Positions 4,920-10,700 of a stretch of DNA of 10,700 nucleotides are shown piece after piece; the stretch's first letter is position 1; every line of letters starts with the position of its first letter. A program made the translations under genes and the position numbers. Below the pieces are notes generated by a model, which worked only from the letters and a program-made list of their open reading frames with translations, made no database searches and was not told the origin of the DNA. Source of the stretch: Bacillota bacterium (GTDB taxonomy: Bacteria > Bacillota_A > Clostridia > Lachnospirales > Lachnospiraceae); assembly GCA_023443925.1 (NCBI GenBank), contig JAEZSL010000210.1, forward strand, positions 1 through 10,700, read 5' to 3'.

Positions 4920-5738
4920 ATGCATATTACTATAACAGGCAATCTAGGAAGCGGAAAGTCTACTATATGCAAAATATTGGAAGATAATTATGGTTTTGAG
5001 ATATATTCTACCGGAAAGGTACAGCGTGAAATAGCCAGGGAGATGAATATAACCACTCTGGAGATGAATCAGCTTATGTGCAGTGACCGTAAATATGATA
5101 CGATGATTGATGATGCAACAGCCAGAATTTCCAGGGAAAACAGGGACAAGAATATTATTTTTGATTCCCGTCTGGCCTGGCATTTTGTGGAACAGTCTTT
5201 TAAGGTATTTTTATCAGTGAGCCTGGATATAGCGGCAGAACGGGTTATGAATGATAACCGGGGAAAAGAAGAAAAATACACCTCCGTTTCAGAAGCAAAA
5301 GAAATGCTTGCGGCAAGAGCGGCAACAGAAGACAAGCGTTACCAGGACATGTATCAGCTTAGTTATTTCGATTTTACCAATTATAATCTGGTCATAGACA
5401 GTACCTTTAATACACCGGAAAAGATTGCTTCCATCATTTTGGAAGAGGCAAAAAGTTTTGAAGCAGCCATGAAGGAAAGAGAAGCCTTCTCACAAGGCAA
5501 CCAGGGTATCAATCGGATACTGTTCTCACCGAAAAGATTATATAAAGAACCGGTAAACCTTGAAGAAGCCGGAGCTTTAAGCCATCTTACGGAAGAATAT
5601 AAAAAATTAAATTGTTTTATTGATACGGTTATTCCGGTAAGCAAATCAGGGGATGCATATACAATATTGGACGGTGCGGACAAGGTTAAGGCTGCTTTGC
5701 TGGCAGAGGTTCCTTATGTGCCGGTTGCGATTGCCTGA
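4920..5738 (+). CDS. P-loop kinase of the cytidylate/dephospho-CoA kinase type with a ParB-like C-terminal segment
   Basis: The protein has 272 residues. The ATG at 4920 follows AGGAGGA (4908-4914) by 5 bases, and the protein then starts right at the first strand of the P-loop fold (MHITITG). The alternative upstream frame start lies in the promoter region. Walker A is GNLGSGKST (7-15). A DSR motif (82-84) sits where CMP-kinase-like enzymes bind the acceptor. Arginine-rich lid segments are around 108-114 and 132-140. The kinase domain ends near 180. Residues about 205-272 contain NCFIDTVIPV, YTILDGADKVKAALL and VPYVPVAIA, which match the Y-x-I-hDG-x-x-R-x-x-A pattern of ParB/sulfiredoxin-like domains, with K replacing R. 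A small-molecule or nucleotide kinase activity is inferred; the acceptor is unknown. The gene is monocistronic. Confidence 0.8.
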   Translation: MHITITGNLGSGKSTICKILEDNYGFEIYSTGKVQREIAREMNITTLEMNQLMCSDRKYDTMIDDATARISRENRDKNIIFDSRLAWHFVEQSFKVFLSVSLDIAAERVMNDNRGKEEKYTSVSEAKEMLAARAATEDKRYQDMYQLSYFDFTNYNLVIDSTFNTPEKIASIILEEAKSFEAAMKEREAFSQGNQGINRILFSPKRLYKEPVNLEEAGALSHLTEEYKKLNCFIDTVIPVSKSGDAYTILDGADKVKAALLAEVPYVPVAIA

Positions 5739-5798
5739 CCGCAAAAATATTTTCTCCGAAACAATTCGTTAATAGAGTTTAACAATAGAGTACAAATT

Positions 5799-5837
5799 AA
5801 AGGGCTGCCGCATAAGTAATGAATGCGGCAGCCCTTT
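5799..5837. terminator. Strong bidirectional terminator between convergent genes
   Basis: A perfect 15-bp stem is formed by 5799-5813 and 5823-5837 (AAAGGGCTGCCGCAT and its complement) with a nine-base loop. It has A residues on one side and T residues on the other, so it can act in both directions. It lies between the kinase gene (plus strand) and the exporter operon (minus strand). Confidence 0.85.
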
Positions 5838-5849
5838 GACACTCGAATT
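5833..5849. repeat. Partial copy of the intergenic palindrome arm
   Basis: CCTTTGACACTCGAATT here matches the arm of the element at 10398-10487 (CCTTTTGACRCTCGAATC) apart from one missing T and the last base. It is attached to the right side of the bidirectional terminator. A weakly similar GAGTAC-AAA on the left (5788-5796) may be a decayed second arm. Confidence 0.6.
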
Positions 5850-5878
5850 ATACTTTAATTAAATTAATAAATTTCATT

Positions 5879-7021
5879 CTATGCTTTCGATAGCTTACAC
5901 TTTTGATATAATACTAAACCTGTCAGAAAATATAAAACAGTGAGCAGTACTATCATAATCAGATCAAAAAGAATCTCTTTTGGTCCTGCTCCGTAGTTTA
6001 ATATTTTATTAAACCCATTGACTGTATGAGTAAGCGGCAAAACATCAGTAATACCCAGTGAATGTCCGTGAATGGTTAACACAGTAAGCTTCGGAAGGGG
6101 AAGCATACTGCCTGAGAAGAACATCAGTATAAAGAAAGGAAAGCATCCGACGGTAAGTACATCAAAAACCGTATTTAGAAAGCTTGCCACCACCAGGCTG
6201 ATTGAAACGATGGAAAAGCTTGAAATTACTCCGAGAATCAAAATACTACCCAGACTTCCCTCGGGCCGGTAGCCTAATAAAAGGGCGGTCAGATAAGAAA
6301 TAGCCAGGGCAGCCAGAGCAATTACCGTTTGCACAATACAGATGCCCATTAAGAAATTAAAAGCACCAAGGCGGCTGAGTTTTAACCTGATCAGGGTCTT
6401 TTTATCGTTTTCCTTTACGATGGAGGCAGTGGCCGTAAAAAGTATCATCAGAACTGCCAGGGACAATAATCCCGGAACAGAGCTGTCAAACTCATTTAAC
6501 GGCAAATTCTTCTCAACAAAGGTTTCATTAATGGAAAAAGGAAGTGTAATATCTGCCGCAGCAATTCCCTGTGTATTAATAGTATCCGCAACCAATACGG
6601 CCGCAATTATATAACGTGCATTACTCATGCTGCCATAAAAATTCACCACTGCGGAATTGCCGGTTCCTTCTAAAACGGAGGCTGTATTAAAATCAGAATA
6701 ATTCTTTGGAATCACGATACCAATATCGATGGTTTTTTCTTTTACCTCTGCTTTTATTTTTTCAACATCTTCAATATACCGAATATGTAACAAACCCATA
6801 TCATCCGGTCCCTTAATACTTTCGATCCTCTCAGCCAGGGCTGCGGAGTTTTCTCTTTTATCCAGATCTACGATTCCAATCTTATAGGTTGCCGGGGAAT
6901 GCCCGTAAAGTAAATATATTAATACTAAAAAGAACGGAGAAAACAATAAAACCAAGGCGAGTACTTTCCAATCCCTCATGTTCTCTTTAAAAGATTTTAT
7001 TACAGAAGCTGCCAGTTTCAT
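5879..7021 (-). CDS. ABC-2 type transporter membrane protein (ABC exporter permease)
   Basis: The protein has 380 residues. One N-terminal membrane helix (about 18-39) is followed by an extracytoplasmic domain (about 40-180, with YKIGIVDLDK and IDIGIVIPKNYSDF) and five further hydrophobic segments at about 182-202, 220-249, 256-281, 288-306 and 351-373. This is the layout of the ABC2_membrane_3 family. The motif FFSGSMLPLPKL (301-312) and the sequence ITDVLPLTHTVNGFNKIL are typical of ABC-2 drug and lipid exporters. The ATG at 7021 overlaps the stop of the ATPase gene as ATGA, which implies translational coupling, and a GGAAGGGGG Shine-Dalgarno lies 8 bases upstream. The exported substrate is unknown. 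The operon ends at the bidirectional terminator. Confidence 0.9.
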   Translation of the reverse strand: MKLAASVIKSFKENMRDWKVLALVLLFSPFFLVLIYLLYGHSPATYKIGIVDLDKRENSAALAERIESIKGPDDMGLLHIRYIEDVEKIKAEVKEKTIDIGIVIPKNYSDFNTASVLEGTGNSAVVNFYGSMSNARYIIAAVLVADTINTQGIAAADITLPFSINETFVEKNLPLNEFDSSVPGLLSLAVLMILFTATASIVKENDKKTLIRLKLSRLGAFNFLMGICIVQTVIALAALAISYLTALLLGYRPEGSLGSILILGVISSFSIVSISLVVASFLNTVFDVLTVGCFPFFILMFFSGSMLPLPKLTVLTIHGHSLGITDVLPLTHTVNGFNKILNYGAGPKEILFDLIMIVLLTVLYFLTGLVLYQKCKLSKA

Positions 7022-7965
7022 TCCCGAAGCCCCCTTCCCGTCATGGAGATAAATGCGTCTTCCAAGGTATGTTTTCTTATGGTAATATCCTCTGCAACTA
7101 AATTTAGATGGGTCATAATTTTATGTACAGTGGGTATCAGTTCGATAACATCTTTTGCCCCGAGCAGCAAAAGGCCGTCGGAATACTTCTTTTCGCTGAA
7201 CACTGCAGGAAGAGAGTGAAGAAGTTTTTCAATCTCACTCTTACTTAGTCCGCTCAGCTTTACCTGTATAATATCTCCCATGCCTGATTTTGCTTTCAGG
7301 TTTTCAGGTGTATCCGTCATAAGTATCTTTCCGTGGTCAATTATGGCCACCCTGTCGGACAGCCGGTCTGCTTCGTCCATGTCATGAGTGGTAAGTATAA
7401 CAGTTTTCTGTTTCGCCAGCTGTCTTATAAAATCCCGTACAAGAATTCTGCTTTGAGGGTCAAGCCCTGCCTGAGGTTCATCCAATATAATTAGCGCAGG
7501 ATCATGTACAAGGGCCAGTGCGATATTAAGTCTTCTCTGCATACCTCCGGACAGGGTCACGGCAAGTTTATGCTTTTTGCCGGTAAGACCCAGAGTATCT
7601 AGAAGACTTTCGGATCTCGCCGCGGCAGTCCGGGATGACAATCCGTAAGACATTCCCATAAATTTTAATTGTTCGAAACAGGTTAGCTGCTCCCATATAA
7701 CAATATCCTGGGGGCATAGACCGATTAAGTTTTTTATCTTATTATATTCTGCTGCCATGGAAATACCGTCAAATAAGATAATGCCTGCATCTGCTTTCAG
7801 GATACCACACAGCATTTTTATTATAGAGGTTTTGCCGGCTCCGTTTGGCCCCAGCAATCCAAAAACCTCTCCTTTAAATACTGAAAAGCTGATATGATCA
7901 ACTGCCGGTAAACTGCCGTAATATTTACTTAGTCCTTTTACAGTAAGAAATAATTTATTACTCAT
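7018..7965 (-). CDS. ABC exporter ATPase (CcmA/DrrA type)
   Basis: The protein has 315 residues. The ATG at 7965 was chosen because GGAAGGA (plus-strand 7974-7980) lies 8 bases before it. A TTG at 7986, overlapping the regulator's stop, has no ribosome binding site. Motifs are Walker A GPNGAGKTS (39-47), Q-loop Q86 in LCPQD, signature LSGGM (138-142), Walker B LIILDEP with catalytic E163, D-loop GLD (167-169) and H194 in TTHDMDEADRLSDR. The C-terminal 100 residues form the extra domain usual in DrrA/CcmA-like exporter ATPases, ending in LEDAFISMTGR, the typical C-terminal signature. It supplies ATP hydrolysis to the ABC-2 protein encoded next, with which it overlaps by four bases. Confidence 0.94.
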   Translation of the reverse strand: MSNKLFLTVKGLSKYYGSLPAVDHISFSVFKGEVFGLLGPNGAGKTSIIKMLCGILKADAGIILFDGISMAAEYNKIKNLIGLCPQDIVIWEQLTCFEQLKFMGMSYGLSSRTAAARSESLLDTLGLTGKKHKLAVTLSGGMQRRLNIALALVHDPALIILDEPQAGLDPQSRILVRDFIRQLAKQKTVILTTHDMDEADRLSDRVAIIDHGKILMTDTPENLKAKSGMGDIIQVKLSGLSKSEIEKLLHSLPAVFSEKKYSDGLLLLGAKDVIELIPTVHKIMTHLNLVAEDITIRKHTLEDAFISMTGRGLRE

Positions 7966-7982
7966 AATTGAAATCCTTCCTT

Positions 7983-8645
7983 TCAACTAAGTGAAATACC
8001 AAACAACCGGTTAATGTAATCGAAAGCGATTTTTCTGTTATCCTTATCCCCCAAAGGCATGAAATGATTAATCCTGAAAAAGCTTAAACCATAAATCATT
8101 GCTAACAAGGCATATGCTGCATTTATATCATCAAAATCTGCTGTGGGATATTCTTTTTTGGCATGTTGCATCAGTAATGCGATACCACTAACGTCTTTGG
8201 TGTAGTTTTCAACCATTATATTTTTTAGTTCTTCGTCAATAGATGCCATTGAAATAAACTGTATAAATATTTTTGCGATCCTCTCCTGGGGCAGACGTAT
8301 TTTATCGGCACCTTCCAGTGTGGATACATTGATGGTTTCCTGATTTGTATCCGTCAGCGGAGGAAGTGCAACTTCCACGATGGTCTTTACCATATCCAGG
8401 GGGTTTGAATCTGGTTTAATCGAGGCACCTATTTTAAGATTATAAGCGTCCAGAAATGCTTTCAGGCTTTCCAGGACAAGGTTCTTTTTGGATTTAAAAT
8501 AGTAGGCTACCACCCCTTTTGAAAATCCGGCTTTTGCTGCTACCATATCCAGTGTGATATGATCAATACCATGTTCATATATACATTCTAATGTTGCGTT
8601 AATTGTATCCATTCTGCGTAGTGGTTCCATTCCAAGTTTTGGCAT
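7983..8645 (-). CDS. TetR/AcrR family transcriptional regulator, BetI-like
   Basis: The protein has 220 residues. The N-terminus MPKLGMEPLRR is strikingly like BetI, followed by DTINATLECIYEHGIDHITLDMVAAKAGFSKGVVAYYFKSKKNLVLESL. The TetR helix-turn-helix is at about 30-51 with the characteristic YYF-K-SK-x-L. The C-terminal ligand-binding domain (60-220) is divergent, as usual in this family. The ATG at 8645 follows GGAGGAG (plus-strand 8650-8656) by 4 bases. It is the first gene of the exporter operon, and the ATPase gene starts 18 bases after its stop. A palindrome in its own promoter region suggests that it represses its operon. A role in choline/betaine control is not supported, since no bet genes are present; an efflux inducer is the more likely ligand. 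Confidence 0.9.
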   Translation of the reverse strand: MPKLGMEPLRRMDTINATLECIYEHGIDHITLDMVAAKAGFSKGVVAYYFKSKKNLVLESLKAFLDAYNLKIGASIKPDSNPLDMVKTIVEVALPPLTDTNQETINVSTLEGADKIRLPQERIAKIFIQFISMASIDEELKNIMVENYTKDVSGIALLMQHAKKEYPTADFDDINAAYALLAMIYGLSFFRINHFMPLGDKDNRKIAFDYINRLFGISLS

Positions 8646-8668
8646 AATGCTCCTCCGAAGATTTAATT

Positions 8669-8678
8669 TGACCAGTCA
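8669..8678. promoter_or_regulatory. Putative TetR operator
   Basis: TGACCAGTCA is a TGAC-N2-GTCA palindrome of the kind bound by many TetR/AcrR repressors. It lies about 5-14 bases downstream of the predicted start point of the regulator operon, where a bound repressor would block transcription. Autorepression is inferred. Confidence 0.55.
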
Positions 8679-8689
8679 GTATAAATAAA

Positions 8690-8717
8690 ATTATATATTA
8701 TTATTATATAAAGTCAA
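8690..8717 (-). promoter_or_regulatory. Promoter of the TetR-ABC exporter operon
   Basis: On the minus strand TTGACT (8717-8712) and TATAAT (8695-8690) are separated by 16 bases. The predicted start is near 8683, which leaves a leader of about 38 bases. Confidence 0.75.
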
Positions 8718-8979
8718 CTGTTAAAATGGCTGAATACATTCTTCTTTTTTGTAAATATGCTATATGCGGCTTTCAGATCAAGAGAAAGAGTAATAATTAA
8801 AACCATAAATAATTTTACCAAGTTTTTTCTGGAATTAATATAGTATACATGGAACTTTCTAATAATTTTGGTAACCCATTCTTTTGTAATCCATGAAGCA
8901 ATCACCTAACATACAAAACTGAAATCTGACAGACAATACAGACAAATAGAAATAGCATCTTATGTTACATTTTTTTAAT
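8718..8979. other. AT-rich intergenic region between divergent genes
   Basis: I see no gene, RNA or strong inverted repeat here. A 63-codon minus-strand frame starting at 8905 has only a GTG start and no ribosome binding site. A short direct repeat CAGACAATA/CAGACAAAT (8931-8948) is the only pattern noted. Confidence 0.5.
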
Positions 8980-9009
8980 TTAGAATTTTAACTAATATAT
9001 ACTTACAAT
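8980..9009 (+). promoter_or_regulatory. Possible weak promoter of the AI-2E family gene
   Basis: TACAAT (9004-9009) is a good -10. The best -35 candidates, TTAGAA or TTTAGA at 8979-8985, are poor and spaced 18-19 bases away. It is proposed mainly because no other promoter is seen before the gene. Confidence 0.4.
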
Positions 9010-9050
9010 GGTACACGTTGGTATTTTAGCTTTGATGAAGGGAGGATTCT

Positions 9051-10133
9051 ATGTTAAACATAAATAATAAGACTAAATTATTATATGTAATTGCTGCCGC
9101 AATTATCGGAGTATATATTGGATTTGAGTATATTCTGCCTCTTTTTATTCCTTTTGTACTGGCATATTTTATTGCCTGGATTCTTTTGCCTGCGGTGAGA
9201 TTTTTACAGCGCAAAATCCATATGCCTAAACTATTCGGAGGTGTAATCACTCTTGGCCTTTTAGGCTCGGCTGTAATTTGGGGCTTGTATCACTTATGCG
9301 GTATTTTTTTGCAGCAGTTAACTGTATTACTGCGCAACATGCCCATTTATTTATCGGTTCTTGGTGCCCATGTGGACAGGTTCTGTGATGGCTGCGATGC
9401 TTTTTTCGGAATTCAGCTGGGTACCATGCGGGGATATTTTTACAGCAGTATGGATGGGTTATTAAGTGTTGTGAAAACTAAAATCATGCCGGTTATTACA
9501 TCCCAAAGCTTAAATATTATGATCGGCCTTGTTGGTATTGTAGGAATTATATTAATTATACTGGTATCCATACTGCTTTTGATAAAAGATGATGAACAGT
9601 ACAGCAACAGCTTTAAAAGTTCCGTATTTTATCCGGATATCCACCTGGTAACCAGTAAGCTGTCTCAAATGGGGATTGCCTACTTAAGAACTCAGGCTAT
9701 TATGATGACCTTTATTGGGGTATTATGTTCCGTCGGCTTATTGCTCATTGGTAATAAATATGCGTTAATTATCGGAATTGGGATTGGTATATTCGATGCT
9801 TTTCCTATACTGGGAAGCGGACTGATTCTCGTTCCCTGGGGTATTGTAGAATTGTTTAACCGTAATCTGTATTCGGCGGCAGTACTTCTTACCTTATATT
9901 TAGGCTGTCAGCTGATTCGGCAGTTTTTAGAACCCAGGCTATTGGGAAACCGTATTGGGATTAAACCGGTTTATACGCTGATGGCCATGTATATCGGTGT
10001 CAAGGTATTTGGTATACCGGGGTTTCTTTTAGGACCGCTGGGTTTAGTTATAATTACAACCATAGTTAAAGAATATAAACAAAGGCTTAACCTTAGCAGC
10101 AGCGACAGCAATTATGGGAACGATACTACTTGA
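9051..10133 (+). CDS. AI-2E family membrane protein (YtvI/PerM-like)
   Basis: The protein has 360 residues. The ATG follows GGGAGG (9040-9045) by 5 bases. Hydrophobic segments lie at about 9-30, 31-48, 61-84, 153-178, 211-233, 236-267, 274-290 and 305-340, giving the usual eight-helix layout with a soluble loop at about 95-150. Two family hallmarks are present: DAFPILGSGLILVPW (249-263) and EPRLLGNRIGIKPVYTLMAMYIGVKVFG (294-321). The family includes exporters of small molecules, Na+/H+ antiporter-like members and the sporulation protein YtvI. In spore formers of the Clostridia, YtvI-like paralogues are common, but the substrate cannot be told from sequence. The stop codon TGA at 10131-10133 lies inside the -35 box of the next promoter, so the two genes are packed tightly but transcribed separately. 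Confidence 0.9.
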   Translation: MLNINNKTKLLYVIAAAIIGVYIGFEYILPLFIPFVLAYFIAWILLPAVRFLQRKIHMPKLFGGVITLGLLGSAVIWGLYHLCGIFLQQLTVLLRNMPIYLSVLGAHVDRFCDGCDAFFGIQLGTMRGYFYSSMDGLLSVVKTKIMPVITSQSLNIMIGLVGIVGIILIILVSILLLIKDDEQYSNSFKSSVFYPDIHLVTSKLSQMGIAYLRTQAIMMTFIGVLCSVGLLLIGNKYALIIGIGIGIFDAFPILGSGLILVPWGIVELFNRNLYSAAVLLTLYLGCQLIRQFLEPRLLGNRIGIKPVYTLMAMYIGVKVFGIPGFLLGPLGLVIITTIVKEYKQRLNLSSSDSNYGNDTT

Positions 10134-10158
10134 CAAAATCTAGGAAGTGGCATAAAAT
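10130..10158 (+). promoter_or_regulatory. Sigma-A promoter of the T-box/proS unit
   Basis: A perfect -35 TTGACA (10130-10135), a 17-base spacer and TAAAAT (10153-10158) are seen. The start should be near 10165. The -35 contains the stop codon of the preceding gene. Confidence 0.88.
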
Positions 10159-10164
10159 CATCAT

Positions 10165-10390
10165 TATAAAAGCGTTGATAAGGAATAGTATATAACCGTT
10201 ATCCTCCCAGAGAGAGAATTGATTGGTGGGAGATTCTCAGGATAACTTTATAGAACCTACCTTGGAGCACTGTATGAAAATGCAGCGTAAGACCGGCGTT
10301 AACGGATGGAAAGAGAGCTGCTGTAACAGCAGTTAATTAGGGTGGTACCGCCGAGGTCTTTCGGTCCCTTGTGGATGAAGGGCTTTTTTT
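10165..10390 (+). promoter_or_regulatory. T-box riboswitch, proline-specific, controlling proS
   Basis: The leader senses uncharged tRNA-Pro and permits readthrough into proS when proline is short. Stem I contains the GA-rich motif GATAAGGAATAGTA. TTATCC (10199-10204) pairs with GGATAA (10240-10245), and CTCCCA (10204-10209) pairs with TGGGAG (10227-10232) in the upper stem. The specifier is most likely CCT (10256-10258) in GAACCTACC, a proline codon. The conserved T-box AGGGTGGTACCGC (10339-10351) carries TGGT (10343-10346) to pair with the tRNA end, which fits an A discriminator base. A terminator with a long T-run follows. Identity with the downstream proS gene confirms the specifier choice. 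Confidence 0.93.
10366..10390 (+). terminator. T-box terminator
   Basis: CCCTT (10366-10370) pairs with AAGGG (10378-10382), extended by GG (10363-10364) with CT. Seven T residues (10384-10390) follow. It competes with the antiterminator that contains the T-box sequence. Confidence 0.85.
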
Positions 10391-10397
10391 ATTTTAA

Positions 10398-10487
10398 AGG
10401 ATTCGAGTGTCAAAAGGTCTCTCAACGTGTATATATACGCACGTATTCATTTAAAACGCAAAATTGACCTTTTGACGCTCGAATCTT
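10398..10487. repeat. Palindromic intergenic element between T-box terminator and proS
   Basis: The left arm 10398-10419 and the right arm 10466-10487 pair over 22 positions, all as Watson-Crick or G-U pairs in RNA. The two 20-base arm cores differ at one base. The arm core is CCTTTTGACRCTCGAATC. The 46-base centre contains ACGTG/CACGT (10425-10429/10440-10444) around a TA-rich loop. A near-copy of the arm lies at 5833-5849. This suggests a small non-autonomous palindromic repeat family. No transposase or target-site duplication is evident. Confidence 0.8.
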
Positions 10488-10539
10488 AATAGAAAATTAT
10501 CTTCATCCTTCTATTCTATATTATAAAGGAGAGAGCGTT

Positions 10540-10700
10540 ATGGCTAAGGAAAAGAAATTAGTAGAAGCAATTACCTCCATGGAAGAGGATTTTGCGCAGT
10601 GGTATACGGATGTAGTTAAAAAAGCCGAATTAATTGACTACTCCAGTGTCAGAGGATGTATGATCCTGCGTCCCAACGGATATTCAATCTGGGAAAATAT
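10540..10700 (+). CDS. proS: Prolyl-tRNA synthetase, N-terminal part (3' end outside window)
   Basis: Fifty-three codons are visible. They begin [53 protein letters not shown]. This is the N-terminus of the class II prolyl-tRNA synthetase form common in Clostridia (archaeal/eukaryote-like, without the editing insertion), where DF-x-x-W-Y-x-D-V-V-x-K-A-E-L and VRG-C-M-x-x-RP-x-G-Y-x-x-W-E are conserved. The enzyme charges tRNA-Pro with proline in the cytoplasm. AAGGAGAG (10526-10533) is the ribosome binding site. The proline T-box upstream fits the assignment and is the main control. The RP-x-GY segment usually reads RPYGY or RPTGY; an asparagine is found here at that position, without obvious consequence. 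Confidence 0.95.
   Translation, partial: MAKEKKLVEAITSMEEDFAQWYTDVVKKAELIDYSSVRGCMILRPNGYSIWEN

Noticed and set aside
7966..7986. TTG start for the exporter ATPase, overlapping the regulator stop
   Set aside because: No ribosome binding site precedes it, whereas the ATG at 7965 has GGAAGGA 8 bases upstream.
8714..8905. 63-codon minus-strand frame in the divergent intergenic region
   Set aside because: It has a GTG start and no ribosome binding site, covers the exporter promoter and has a composition typical of translated AT-rich DNA.

Overview
The window looks like a chromosomal piece of a low-GC Gram-positive member of the Clostridia, most likely a Lachnospiraceae-type anaerobe. The basis is AT-rich DNA with strong AGGAGG-type ribosome binding sites, a T-box leader in front of a prolyl-tRNA synthetase of the clostridial type, a TM1266-family protein (a family tied to [FeFe]-hydrogenase systems of anaerobes) and a YtvI/AI-2E-type membrane protein. 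This placement is inferred from gene families; no marker gene settles the genus.

Left part (1-1690). The window opens in the DNA-binding end of an OmpR-type response regulator, closed by a hairpin terminator. A second hairpin (312-348) and a small hairpin that contains the ribosome binding site (351-363) precede a 277-residue protein. This protein resembles the back two thirds of a papain-like C39/BtrH-type protein and may have lost its front. About 480 bases follow without a convincing gene. They contain a near-consensus promoter (1447-1475) and a strong terminator (1591-1625), which together bound a predicted structured RNA of about 144 nt.

Transport operon (1688-4718). A TM1266-family small protein is followed by a complete ABC importer of the NitT/TauT/thiamine-precursor type: substrate-binding lipoprotein, permease and ATPase, all on the plus strand. 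The leader before the lipoprotein gene (1986-2042) can form two mutually exclusive hairpins, and the gap between lipoprotein and permease consists of six degenerate 17-bp tandem repeats. The substrate is not identifiable. Linkage to TM1266 suggests, but does not show, a connection to hydrogenase or metal-cofactor metabolism.

Middle (4809-5849). A gene with its own extended -10 promoter and a hairpin-bearing 5' UTR encodes a P-loop kinase of the cytidylate/dephospho-CoA kinase type with an unusual ParB-like C-terminal tail. It converges on the next operon across a bidirectional terminator.

Minus-strand operon (5879-8717). A BetI-like TetR regulator, an ABC ATPase and an ABC-2 membrane protein form an exporter cassette. 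The promoter is clear and a TGAC-N2-GTCA palindrome lies just downstream of the start point, which suggests autoregulation and a drug- or lipid-efflux role.

Right part (9051-10700). An AI-2E/YtvI family membrane protein is followed by a promoter whose -35 box overlaps its stop codon. That promoter drives a proline T-box leader and then proS, cut by the window edge. A roughly 90-bp palindromic element (10398-10487) sits between the T-box terminator and proS. Its arm sequence recurs beside the bidirectional terminator at 5833-5849, so it is probably one copy of a dispersed intergenic repeat.
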